Source of the DNA: Adineta vaga
Lineage: Eukaryota > Rotifera
Reading direction: 5' to 3'
Assembly: GCA_021613535.1 (NCBI GenBank)
Contig: CP075496.1
Span: forward strand, 2,170,001-2,234,000
DNA length: 64,000 nucleotides
Both the position numbers and the translations under genes were made by a program. Below are positions 25,358 through 36,689 of the stretch, piece by piece. Each line of letters begins with the position of its first letter. The first letter of the stretch is position 1. Under the pieces are notes generated by a model. The model was not told where the DNA came from. It saw only the letters and a list, made by a program, of their open reading frames with translations, and did not search any database.

Positions 25358-27717
25358 ATGTTTCTCGGTAATGTTCGAGAAGATCATCATACGAATTGTC
25401 GAACAAGTCGTAGTGCACCACAATTAATACCATCATTATCGATGAATAATGCAATGTTAAGTCCATTAACATCCCAACAAACATTGATGAGCTATGCTCG
25501 AATGTCATATCGTTATACAACCGTTTGTTAAAAGATAGTTGTTCAATAGAAAGTGATTAGTTTTCTTCTCTATTTTAGGTAACTTTACTTTCACTGCGTC
25601 CACCACCGGAAGTAACTGCTTTTCCTAATCATCTAGTTGAACAACGTTTTCTTGAGTAAAATTTTCAAAATTAATCGTTATTTTACTGTTAAATTTGGTG
25701 TCTTCTTTAGTGATGAAAATTATATTGATCTTGATCGAATGTTAGCTGAAAAAGCTGGCAAATTTCAAATGGATTCATATGGTATGCACGATGGTGCAGG
25801 TGATGGACCATTGACATCGATTAAAACATATAAATATGATTATTCTGATCCAACTGTTGTTGAAGTAACATTTATAATCTTGATAGTTTTGTTTTTCTAA
25901 ACTAGAAAATATAGAAAGTCAAAAATCGTCGTCCAAAAGATCCGTTAACTCCTCATCAAGTCGCTGCATTAACATCTGTTGCAACACGTCATCAATCATC
26001 AACGATTCCAACACCATTATTAACTTCTCAATCAATTCCACCATCACATATTTCGATTGATGATCATAATCATCGACAAGTACAATACCAACGAAATACA
26101 ACATATCGACATCATTTTCCTTCACAACCATCAATTCCATCTCAAAGACAAACTTACAATCAATTTCAAACATATCCTCATCAAGTTAGATCTCTTCTAC
26201 CAGATCATCGAGCATATCATACCCAAAATTCAAATACAACTCCTATCTTACAACGTTTATTTCAAGCTCAACAACGTCAACAGTAAAGAACTTTCTTTTT
26301 TAGCCTAAGCGGAAAATCTACCATGTTATTTTTCATTTGTAGAAATAGAAATGATATTCATCATTCAATACCAATATCTGATCATTATCATCAAGGTTTA
26401 TCGGCCTTTTGCACACCTACATCACCTCAACAATCTCCAAAGTCATTCAATACATTTGCCTGGCCATTTTCAACAAATCAAAATCAAAAAGTGATATTTC
26501 TTCCTTTTCATTTGTCCTTTTCTAATCATTTTATGAATTAGTCTGCAACACATCCATTACATATACCAATGACAACTCAAAAGACGGTTAAACAAAATCA
26601 AGTAATACGTTATTTTCAATTCTTTACAGGAATCTGTTGTAAATCTCAATCAATCGAACTTCAGTTCTTTCTACTTATCGTTCTCAAGCAGTTAATTTAT
26701 AGATTAGCTTTAATACATTGTCACATAGCTCTCATAAATTAATCGAATTTTTATGTCTCACCTCTATATTTCCATCAGGATGTCCTTGGTCAATTGATTT
26801 CAAATCATGTTCAATATTCAACCACCATGCAAACACCTTTGACACCACCAATGAATATTAATGGATTAAATGATTCGAATCGAGATAATACTGACGATGA
26901 TGATGATGAACAAAACTTTTATTCTGCACCACCATCACGTATGTCTACAAAAACGATCCGCACAAAATCATTTTTTCTCATGTAAAAATAGCAACTCAAC
27001 AACAGGAATCTTTCCCATCTGTATTCAACAATGCAGATAATCCTGAACATACACGTATATATAATCAAGCTGTATTATTAAATTCATTGATACGTAATAT
27101 GGTTAATGAAAGTAATGTACAAAATTCTTCGTCGAATGAATCCTGTTCATCGAATGATACTCAAGTATGAAAAGATGAAAAATATTTTGATAACTATGTT
27201 TTGAAATCAATTCTAGTCAACAAAATGGAATCGAGAATCCAACGAAAGTTATACGGAAATGTATAATCTCATTCGTCTTCTTTCACCAGGTGTTAAAAGT
27301 AAAGTTTTGTTTTTACATTTTAACAAAACAAAACTCATGTTGTTGTCAAATTATTTTTCATGTTCATTCATAGGTATTGCTCAACAAGAATTACTTCAAT
27401 ATCTTGAACAAGGTTGTTTAAATGAACGTGAAGAAATGCTTCGTTTAATTCAAACACTTAATATCAATGAACAAAATTCATTAAAACCAATTTTAGTTCG
27501 ATTAATCAATGAACAATTAGATGTTATGAAGAATCAACAACAAATTCAACAAGGTCATTCAATATCAAATCAACAAGAATATTCTCAAACGAATCGTTCA
27601 TCATTAGAAAGTTGGTTCGGTTCGGATATTTATAAAAATGCTTATCCATGTATGCCATCAGGTCGTGCTGTATCTGCTCATGATCTTGAAACTTCACGTT
27701 TATCGCAACAAAATTAA
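25358..27717 (+). CDS. Low-complexity protein with possible eIF4E-binding motif (4E-T-like?)
   Basis: Ten exons join in phase to 571 residues: 25358-25522, 25579-25655, 25711-25864, 25915-26282, 26349-26490, 26542-26601, 26779-26938, 26992-27164, 27217-27289 and 27374-27717. The total is exactly 572 codons. Near the N-terminus Y53-T-T-V-T-L58-L59 fits the eIF4E-binding pattern YxxxxL-hydrophobic and is split by intron 1. The middle is rich in Gln, Ser, Pro and Thr and looks disordered, with an acidic DDDDDE run near exon 7. The C-terminal 90 residues form a predicted helical region (QQELLQYLEQG). By motif and layout it could be a translational repressor of the 4E-T/Cup type acting in cytoplasmic mRNP granules; the homology is not established. 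Two plain exon joins use weak donors (GTTTGT, GTGATA). Confidence 0.7.
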
Positions 27718-28115
27718 CTTGTTTAACATTTTGTTTTTATATTGACTTTTATCAGTTCTATTTCGTTCTGTTTTTTTTCCTGTTCTAGTCCATTCCAAAT
27801 GAATCTGTTCAATTAGTGAACAGATTTTCACATATTTGGAACGATGATAGAAAAAGAAGAAGAAGAAAAGATTGTTAGACTTTTCTTTTGTTTGTTTTCT
27901 TTTTCTTCTGTGAAAGTAAAAATAACGAAAACAAAACATCTTGTTTTAATTTTGCAAAGACAAAACCTTTCTCACGAGTTAATATTGAAGAATTAGGATA
28001 GATAAATCGATTAACCTTGACCACCACTACCACAAGGTATTAGGTCTTTGTTTTCTAAATTTTATCTTGATATTATTTTATACAATGATAATATGAAAGA
28101 AGAAAACTGAAGGAT
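27718..28115. other. Convergent 3' intergenic region
   Basis: About 400 bp between the stop of the plus-strand gene and the stop of the next minus-strand gene. It should hold both 3' UTRs. Nothing else was seen. Confidence 0.6.
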
Positions 28116-29576
28116 TTAATCCATCATACGATGGTAAACAAGAGCACCTGGATATCCGAGCCATAATGCTAATGTTCCGTTATCCATTGAACAAGCATTT
28201 GTCGGTTGTTCGGGTAACATTCGAGCAAACTGTCTTTTTCGTTTTGCTACACCTACAACTTTCTTTTCCACTGGATCAAATACAAGCCATGTTTTCCATA
28301 AATAAAGAAGTGCACTAACAGCTCGTACACCATAAACATTCCATCGTGATAAATTAATTTGTCGTAAACCTATTAATGTTTCCGCATTATAAAGTGTCAT
28401 GATAAGATTAGTTAAAACAATAGCTACACGATCGTCAGATAAACCCATAGCACAAACACGAGCATGATTATTTAAACTTCCTCCCGAACAATCGATGGCT
28501 TTAATATGTTGTCTTGTATTATGATCAATACGTGTTAACATACATGAATAATGACGTTCACTTATATAACAATAATAGATACCTAAGGAATTCGATTTTG
28601 TAAAACGTGTTTGAGACCAAACAGCAGGTAATGGTTGATGACGTGATGATGGTGGTAACAATGATGTGGAATTTATCTGTTGAGAAGTATAACTTTGATG
28701 TTTTATCGATAATGGATAACCACGAAGTTTAATTGTATCAATAATCGATACAAAATCATAAATAAATAGCGAATTTTCTTCTATAGTTGTAACAAGAAGT
28801 TTATATAAAAATGAACACCAAAATATGTCAAGAATTGTTGATGTCGATTCATATGGTTGTTGCCATGGATAGACACTAATTGAGTTTTGATTCTGTATAA
28901 TCATTAAATGACGTGGCATAGCTAAAATGATATCATTGACATGACTTGTCATGGAAAATGGATGACAAAAACTTATAATCGGTAAAGCAGATAAGATTGG
29001 TTGATCAAATAAAAACTTAACTAAAGGTGTACTTGTATCTTTGGATTCAGATAGAATAGCTACTTTTCGCGTTTTAGTTAAAACTAATGTTTCATTTGGA
29101 AAGGTTTCTGTTTGAACGGATTCACTTCGGACGCTCACTTGATCCGTTTGAATATCAACATCTACAGTCGAGCGAACTGGTACAACAACTTTTGTTTCCT
29201 TTTCTTCTTGTTTATCAGCAGTTGAAGAAACTGGATCAACAACTTTTGTTTTCTTTTCTTCTTGTTCATTATCATCTTCATCTTCTTCAAATGGAATTGA
29301 TAATGATGTTGATGACGATGATGTTGATGATGACGAGGATTGACGAGATCGAGGTTTATTTTCGAGAATTTCTTCACTAATTGTTTCTGGTTGAGTAACT
29401 GGTGGTATTTCTACGGGTGGAGATGGTGCTGATGGGCGTGGTATTCCAATTGGATCTTCGATCTCTTCAGTAATTTTCACTTCAGTCGATAGACTTTTTC
29501 TTGCAGCAGGAACTGGAGGTGGTTGTTCGATAGCACCTGTTGTTTCATAATCATCATAGAATGGATCTCTAATCAT
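28116..29576 (-). CDS. Intronless protein, disordered N-terminal half and beta-propeller-like C-terminal half
   Basis: A 486-residue ORF from ATG at 29576; upstream in-frame codons lack an ATG. Residues 1-170 are Pro, Ser, Glu and Asp rich with a long serine run and an acidic patch. They include two imperfect copies of an EEKxTKVVxPV unit, so a short internal duplication is likely. Residues 190-486 are made of short hydrophobic strands with spaced Trp and aromatic residues (SVYPWQQP, LFIYDF, WLVFDP), which resembles WD40-like propellers that have lost clear WD dipeptides. No enzyme motif, signal peptide or membrane segment is visible. The function is unknown; a scaffold role is only a guess. 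Confidence 0.7.
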   Translation of the reverse strand: MIRDPFYDDYETTGAIEQPPPVPAARKSLSTEVKITEEIEDPIGIPRPSAPSPPVEIPPVTQPETISEEILENKPRSRQSSSSSTSSSSTSLSIPFEEDEDDNEQEEKKTKVVDPVSSTADKQEEKETKVVVPVRSTVDVDIQTDQVSVRSESVQTETFPNETLVLTKTRKVAILSESKDTSTPLVKFLFDQPILSALPIISFCHPFSMTSHVNDIILAMPRHLMIIQNQNSISVYPWQQPYESTSTILDIFWCSFLYKLLVTTIEENSLFIYDFVSIIDTIKLRGYPLSIKHQSYTSQQINSTSLLPPSSRHQPLPAVWSQTRFTKSNSLGIYYCYISERHYSCMLTRIDHNTRQHIKAIDCSGGSLNNHARVCAMGLSDDRVAIVLTNLIMTLYNAETLIGLRQINLSRWNVYGVRAVSALLYLWKTWLVFDPVEKKVVGVAKRKRQFARMLPEQPTNACSMDNGTLALWLGYPGALVYHRMMD

Positions 29577-30078
29577 CGTATTCTTCGTTTTTAATTGAAG
29601 AATTATTTGTATGTGTCTCAACCAACAAGATGCATGGCGTTGTTAAGGACAAATTTGCAACTGCAACTATTCTTCTTTTTCTCCTTATTCTTCAATACGA
29701 CGGTAAAGGTGAGACGAATGAAGAGAAAAGAATTGTTAAAGAACAAACTACATCAAAAATCATAATGTGCGTAAGAGAAAAGGCAAAAAGAAACGAAGAA
29801 GAAGAAGAAAAAGCAAAGAATTATAAATGAAGGATGAAGGTAAAAGCAAAAAGAAAAAGATGGAAAATATTTCCTTTATTTCACACACACGTGAGAAAGG
29901 TTTTTTTCTTACAATCGTTGTATCCAATCGTATTCTTTTTACAGATTTTTAAATCAAATATTTAACTTTTTTTCACTGATATCAGATCACTTATATATCT
30001 TAATCAGAAAGAAACTTGAATTGAATATCTAAGAATATCCTTCGTCTACTTTTATTTTATTGAAAATCAAATCTAATC
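29577..30078. other. Intergenic, no gene seen
   Basis: Purine-rich DNA between two minus-strand genes, presumably the promoter of the left one and the 3' UTR of the right one. A short ORF at 29630-29830 is mostly Lys/Glu low complexity and is not supported. Confidence 0.55.
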
Positions 30079-32185
30079 TTAATCTGTTGTTATTGTTATC
30101 GCTAATTTAATTGTTTCAAATGTATGTGTTATAGGATCCATAGTTGTATAATATGGTAAATCATCAATACCGATTCCATACACACCTAAACGTCCATCAC
30201 GTAAACGAAAGGAACCATTAAATGATAACAAACCCACATCGGTATGAAGTAATGACCATGATGAAAACAAATCTTGTTGAGCACAATTTGTATTACTACT
30301 AACATAAACTGCATTACTTGTATCAATAGCTAAAACATGACAACTAGAAAGCATATGATCAAAATGAGATTGATTTTTATTCATGGAAATGTTCTAAATA
30401 CCTTTGAATTGTATTAATATCATCAGATGATTTTGATGTTATAAATAAAGGACGCTGAATAAAGATCTTTTCTGATGGCATTATTTTCCAATCACTCCAA
30501 GAATTATCTTTTTGTTCAATACGATGTATTTTTTCATCATTAAATACAGCAAAACAATATAATTTCAAAAGAATATTTGTTCCAATCCACCCACACGAGG
30601 GTCCAGTCTTAAGATTTGTATCTATCCATACAAAGACTGACTGGTATAGAAACAAATAAATACCTGTTGCCTACCAGAATGAACATCAATATGAACATCT
30701 TGTACTATATCTGTTCCATTCATTGCTATTGCTATTAAATGATGATCAACATCACGATAAAAACAATATGCTGTATGATTAATTGCTATAAAACATGATC
30801 GTTCACCATAGATCTTACCACTTCGTTGATGTACTGTCAATAGATTGTTATTATTTGGATCAATTGTAATTGAAATTAAATTTGAGTTATTACTTTCAAC
30901 GTAACATACAATTGTATGATCATATTGTGTCAATACATTTGGTAAACCAATAACAAATTGATTGATTTGATAATACGATTGAATACCATATTTATCAATA
31001 ATAAAAATCAATAATTTATTTGTTTCATTATCAATACCAAAACAATAACGTCTATTTGATGACCATGAACATTCAATTCGTTCAAGTTCTTGAATTTCAG
31101 GTGAATCAAGAATGAAATAATCAAATTGTAAATCATCATTTTGAATTTGTCGAATATTAACATTATGAAATATTCCATTATCAATTTCTTTAATTAAACA
31201 TGATGAAATATACATTTCATCGATACAATGAACAAAATCCTGAATTTTTAAATCTCCACAATTACTTAATTTTGACCAATAATGTTCACCCACACATCGA
31301 CAACGACGTGAATTCAAATTCGATCGAAAATCACAAGTTATTCCAAGATCAAGACGACATTCATTATCATATTCACAAACTAAATAAGATATATCTTCTT
31401 TCTATGTTTTACAGTATGACATTCTTCGATTACAAACTTTCATTTTGATCTTTTTTCCGTTCTAAAACGAAACAAATCAATCTATTGATTAATTCGAAAT
31501 AATCTTACCACATTGTTGTACATGTCTATTCCAAAAGTAAGTTGTTTCACAGAAACAATGTTTTTGATTTAAATCGAATTCATATTCACAAAATAATCCT
31601 TTTGTTAAATCGCATTCTTCATGATCAATACAATTTTCTCCGTATAATAGATTTCGTTGAAGTGTTTGTGTCGTACTTGGATTTGTTGATGTTTCACTTG
31701 AAGTTAATGATGTATTCCAATAATTTGAAACGGATAGATCATTTGTTATGTTGAAATCATAGTTTATTGTTGTGCTGGTATTCATCAATGAACAATCATA
31801 TATTGGACATTGGGTGTTCGAAGTTAATAGAGATGAAAGTAAGGCAATTGCAATGATAAAACATAATGTTACGAATGAAAATGGAAGACAATAGACGAGA
31901 TAGAAAGTTTTCTAAAAGATATTATGGATAAATAAGAAAAAAAATGTTCAGAATGCGTATCTCTTTCGTTAGAAATATGAAATCATGCAATTTTACCTTC
32001 TTTTGATAAGTTCGTACTGCCTTTTTTTCATCGTTAAATAAAACATTCACTTGTTCCACTGGTGGTACAAAATCTTCTTGTTGAATAACATAAACCGGAA
32101 AACGTAAACTAAAACAATCATACGTCATCTTCTGATTATATAAGCAGAATTTTTCCCACTCACCGTTGTTGTGCTGTATGCACAA
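30079..32185 (-). CDS. Single-pass membrane protein with EB/EGF-like Cys modules (start uncertain)
   Basis: Exons 32164-32185 (22-nt microexon), 31997-32108, 31509-31911, 30664-31379, 30402-30640 and 30079-30343 join in one frame to about 585 residues. A short cytoplasmic N-terminus with acidic and Pro residues is followed by a hydrophobic segment of about 22 residues in the 31840-31900 part, giving a type II topology. Outside come an Asn/Thr/Ser-rich stalk with many N-glycosylation sites, then two Cys-rich modules (GENCIDHEECDL... and VCEYDNECRLD...) of the EB/EGF-like kind. A long C-terminal region of repeated strands with conserved Cys and Trp looks propeller-like. The first coding exon upstream of 32185 could not be fixed: a donor at 32263 suggests one more exon, but its frame has a TGA just before it and no ATG. 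Surface or secretory function is inferred from layout only. Confidence 0.65.
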
Positions 32186-32778
32186 CTAGATGTAAATGTC
32201 GTAAATATGATGTACTAAATACATTGATATATTCGTACAAACATTTCATCTATGAAAACTTACGTTCTTTCTCTAAATAGATCCATCAATACTGTTTGAA
32301 ATTCTGCAAAAAATAACATTGAATTCTCTTCTGGATATATTCATAGACAATTGTCCATGATTATCAAATATCTAACCTTTTCCCACACACAGTTATGTCT
32401 TTTAATGCCATCTATTGAATACTATTCCATGATTGGATACATTACTATTATGTCTATTTTCTACCTACCATCGTAGTAAAGTCTAGTGATGGAATGATAT
32501 ACATGACAGGGAATAGATAGAGGATAAATCTGCCTGATATCGAGGTATAATCATTTTTTTTCTTATTCTTTATGGACTGATATACAACGAAATATGTTCG
32601 ACTTGTTTTTTGTTTTTATTTTAGAATCTATGAGAATCATTTATCGAACGAATCTAATCATGTTACAGTTATTTTTTTAAAAGAAGATCAAGTAGAGAAG
32701 GGAAAAATCAAAGGAAATTATAATTTTATTATTTATATATTTTTTTTTAAATTTCATTCAAAATATAAGAGACTATTC
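32186..32778. other. Divergent intergenic region
   Basis: Holds the unresolved 5' end of the membrane-protein gene (minus) and the promoter of the ZCCHC14-like gene (plus). A short exon may lie near 32264-32320. Otherwise it is AT-rich with poly-T runs. Confidence 0.5.
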
Positions 32779-35700
32779 ATGTTAAATCAAGAACAAATCC
32801 ATCGATATTTTAATCATTTAAGTGGAGCGAAACGTATCGAATTTTTATATGGTCTATTACATTTATGTCAACCATTAGAATTACGTTATTTGGGAACTTG
32901 TTTAGAAGAAATAGCGCGAAAAGATTATGAATATCTTTATCATGCTGAACAAAAAACCAATCATTTATCACCACAGACTCCAACAGCAGCAACAAATAAT
33001 GATGCAACAAATCAACAACCAACAGATCTTGTACTCGATGAAAAATTAGATTTAACTGATCAATTTACACGAGCACATGCGATTGTTGATATTGGTAAGA
33101 AGCAAAGAAGAAGACAATCAACAATCGAATCTTATTTTGTTTTTTTTCAGCTCTTCTTTGGGCAAAGAATCGTCCATGTGCTGTACGATTATTTCGTCGT
33201 TTAAAAGCAAGTGAAAGTATTAAATTAGTCGATATGCTTCTTGAACGTGATGATTTGGATGAAAGAACTATGGATGAAATTCTAATCATATTTTGTTTAG
33301 CTGCTAATCATCCAGCATTTAGTTTTGATATGCGTACACAAATATCTCAAATTCTTAAAGAATTAGAAAAGAGACAACGAAAAATGAAATTATTACAAAC
33401 TAATATTAATACTAACAATACTGAGGAAGATATTATTGATCCACTTGATGATGCAAATTGTTGTCGTCAACATCTACCAGCAACAGCACTATTAAATTCC
33501 AGTACATTCAGTGTACATGCATCACGTAAGAGAAAATTCATTGAATAATGAATGACAAAAGAGAAAATATGGAATTTCGATATTCATTTTAGCTCTATTA
33601 ACACGATTAGCAGTGGTTAATTATGATACAGATTCAACTCCAATGAGAGTTTTAATCAAAGCTGATTGGTCGGATAATAATTCGACGTTAACATGGAAAA
33701 CTCCGAATGATATTCGTTCATTTCATTTACAAGTATGTTATCAATATTCTCATCGAAAACATTGTCATAAATAGAAGATATCATTTTAGTTGTCCAATAT
33801 CGTTTATCATGATGATGTTCGATTAGAACGTTTAATGAATATCTCTGGGTATTTACGTGATATTGGTTCTCCCAATGAACCTGATATTGAATCAATGAAA
33901 AAGAATGTTGGCATCTACATGGCGTAAGTTAATTGATTATTTTATGGAATTCGGAAATAGAAAGAAAAAAAGAAAATGTTTTTATATTTTGTAGACATCT
34001 TGTTTATTTTTCGTCATATATTTCTACGATATCAACTTTAGCAAAATTTTTTAATTCATCTTTAAAACTTGTTGATTCCAAACAACGTTTGTATAACTCA
34101 AGTAATGGTTTTGATGAATCTTTATCATCATCATCATCTTTTTCCAATGGAATGACTCCACTTCGTAAGAAATTTTGTTCGATTCAATTTTGAAAACTTA
34201 TTTTTATCTCTATTTTTCAAGAATGTGAATTACCTGTACAACAACAAACTGATTCTGAGAATAAAACACTTTGTTCACCTAAACTTTCATCATGTAATAA
34301 TAAATCTAAACAACAAACGGATGTCGCTAAACAAGCTCGTTCAATCATCCCAACACATAATGGTACGCAGACAGGATTAGAAGTTCGTTCGGAAGAAACT
34401 CAAACTGATCGAATGCCTGGACCCGGTTTTATCCTCGCTGAACATCAAGATTATCTTCGAAGATATTCAATGGATGAAGTAATTTTGTTGAAAATATATT
34501 TTTCGAATTCTTATCAAATTGAATTTCTATTTTAGTTAGCGAAATTAACACCTACAGAACTAGTTGCTGATGGACTTGATGCAAGTACAGCTCAATTACT
34601 CTGTGGTGCTTTGGATGATTTAAAGTAAAATTCTATGGATATATATATATATTTGTACTAAGATTTTCTATTTCTTTAATATAGACCAATGAGTGTTCAT
34701 TTAAGCAGTAGTACCAGTAAAACTTCTCGATCACCATGTACATTTGTTCAGATGCCTCCTCCATCATCCTCATCATCACCACCACCACTTGCATCATCAT
34801 CATCAACATCATTACCACCATTATTAGATGCTGCTCTAATGACAGTTGTTCAACAACAGCACCAACCAATATCATCAGCATCAGCATCGTCGTCGTCGCG
34901 TACACCACCTCCATCCAATTCTGATCGAAATCAATTCGACTCTATTCTAATTAATTTAACAGGTGTACATCAATCTCTATCATCAAGCTCAAGTCCAAAA
35001 CTGCCTAAAACAGGAGCACCGACTGGAGCACCAACAGGCGGAACTAATGGTATCCCTCCACCTTCGTTAGCTTTATCATCACTACCACCAACAACATCCA
35101 ATGGTCCTTCTCAAACTCAACATCATGTACCATTATTAACTGCACATTCGTTTTTATACAATCCAGTTGAACCATATATATTTCCAATAGCTATTCCACC
35201 AGGTTTTCCATCCACAGCACCTGATTTTATGCGATTATTCGCTCCAAATATGGCACCTATACAAACTAATTCATCTAATCCAACCGGTGCTAATTTCGTT
35301 CAATCATCATCTGTTCCACAAGGATCTATATCAAATTCTCGTTCAACTACACAATCCAATGGTGCAAATACACCACCGGAACAAAATGGGCAAAATCATC
35401 GTCCATCTCCACCACCGCAATCATCATCTCGTCATCATCATCATCAACAACAACAACAACAACAGCAACAACAGCAACAGCAACCATATCATCATTCGCA
35501 ATCACATCACCGTCATAGACAATATCATCAATCAGATTCTATGCAATTTCAACAACAAAACGGATTTCATTCCCAACAACAACAGCGACAATCCCAAACA
35601 TCTTATTCTCAACAGCAACAAATGAAACCGAAAGCTTGTTATACATGTGGTGATCTTGGACATCTTGCATTTGCTTGTCCAGAGCAGTATTCATCTGATT

Positions 35701-35908
35701 CAACATATTCCCATCCCACTACTAACAATAGAGGTACGATTTGTTCAAATTGTAATTCATTTTCTAGACGAAACGATTTTTTTATTCTATAGAAGGTTAT
35801 AAACTTGATTATCGTCCACGTCAAAGTACTCCAACAAATCTTCATCAACAACAAAGGCAAATGCGTTCAAATTCAAATTCAAAAACTAAACTCCGCGATA
35901 ATAGTTAA
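32779..35908 (+). CDS. ZCCHC14/ZCCHC2-like zinc-knuckle protein
   Basis: Nine exons join in phase to 881 residues: 32779-33094, 33151-33525, 33593-33732, 33790-33923, 33995-34164, 34222-34478, 34536-34624, 34685-35733 and 35793-35908. The N-terminal block (FLYGLLHLCQPLELRYLG and CLEEIARKDY) is the conserved start of the ZCCHC14/ZCCHC2 family, which shares features with Smaug proteins. A helical, SAM-like segment (YSMDELAKLTPTELVADGL) sits near residues 460-490. A Ser/Pro/Gln-rich region with a polyglutamine run follows. A CCHC zinc knuckle has C812, C815, H820 and C825. In vertebrates ZCCHC14 recruits the non-canonical poly(A) polymerases TENT4A/B to stem-loop RNAs, so an RNA-binding, mRNA tail-control role is the best inference. 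The start is the first ATG and begins at the conserved block. Confidence 0.82.
35447..35483 (+). repeat. CAA/CAG repeat coding polyglutamine
   Basis: A run of CAA and CAG codons in exon 8 of the ZCCHC14-like gene, preceded by CAT codons, encodes a His run then a Gln run. It is mixed CAA/CAG, so it is less slippage-prone than pure CAG. Confidence 0.9.
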
Positions 35909-36689
35909 CCATTTTTCATTCATTTTTTCTCTCTCTCGTTTATACTCATTAAAACAATGCTACATATCACGACTTCTCTTTTTTGCTACTATCCTTATCT
36001 GCCTTCACTCTTTCTTTCTATTTTCTTTTTTTCTTCGTTTGATACATTTCTCATTCTTTTCTTGTCTTTCGTCTCTCGTTTCGTTTCTGTAACAGCGACG
36101 TACGTTTTTTTTACGACATACATTCAACTCTTCCCACCTTCTTTAATATACATATATATATATATTTGCATCTATTCTTTATATAAAAAAAAAGAAGAAT
36201 GATATTACTCCGAAATGAGTATACAAAATATTTTAGTACATATTTTTATTTTATCATATCTTAGTTTCTTCTATGTGACTAAACGAACAACTTGAATATA
36301 AGAAGAAGGGGAAAACCTTTCGTTTTTATTTTATGTTTTTCATCACAAAAGAAAAATAATAAATTAACCTAGCTAATCTTTCTCATCTACATTCCATTAG
36401 TTTTTCTTATCTCACATACATATATGACTACAATAATAAACAGAAGCAACGAAGTTAGTTAAACACAGAAAAAAAAAGAAAGAATTTTCTTTAGGAGAAG
36501 AATAATACAAATAAAACATTTAGACAATAGAACACGAAACACACATCAAGAGAAAAAAATAAGAAGAATTCTTTTATATATATATATATGTATAAGACAT
36601 GGCTAGTTCAATTTTATATAAAATAATTATATACAAAACGACAGGAGATTGATACTAAGAAGAAATGAAAAGAAAGATTTCTTGTTGTT
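35909..36689. other. Convergent 3' intergenic region
   Basis: About 780 bp between two stop codons facing each other. It is pyrimidine-rich on the left and purine-rich on the right, with AATAAA-type signals on both strands and short TA runs near 36150 and 36578. No gene was seen. Confidence 0.6.

Noticed and set aside
30377-30402. Apparent frameshift ending the membrane-protein ORF at about 30378
   Set aside because: A 58-bp GT-AG intron (30344-30401) restores the frame, so no mutation is needed.
35287-35625. 112-codon ORF in another frame of the ZCCHC14-like exon 8
   Set aside because: Asn/His runs come from the CAA/CAT repeats read out of frame.
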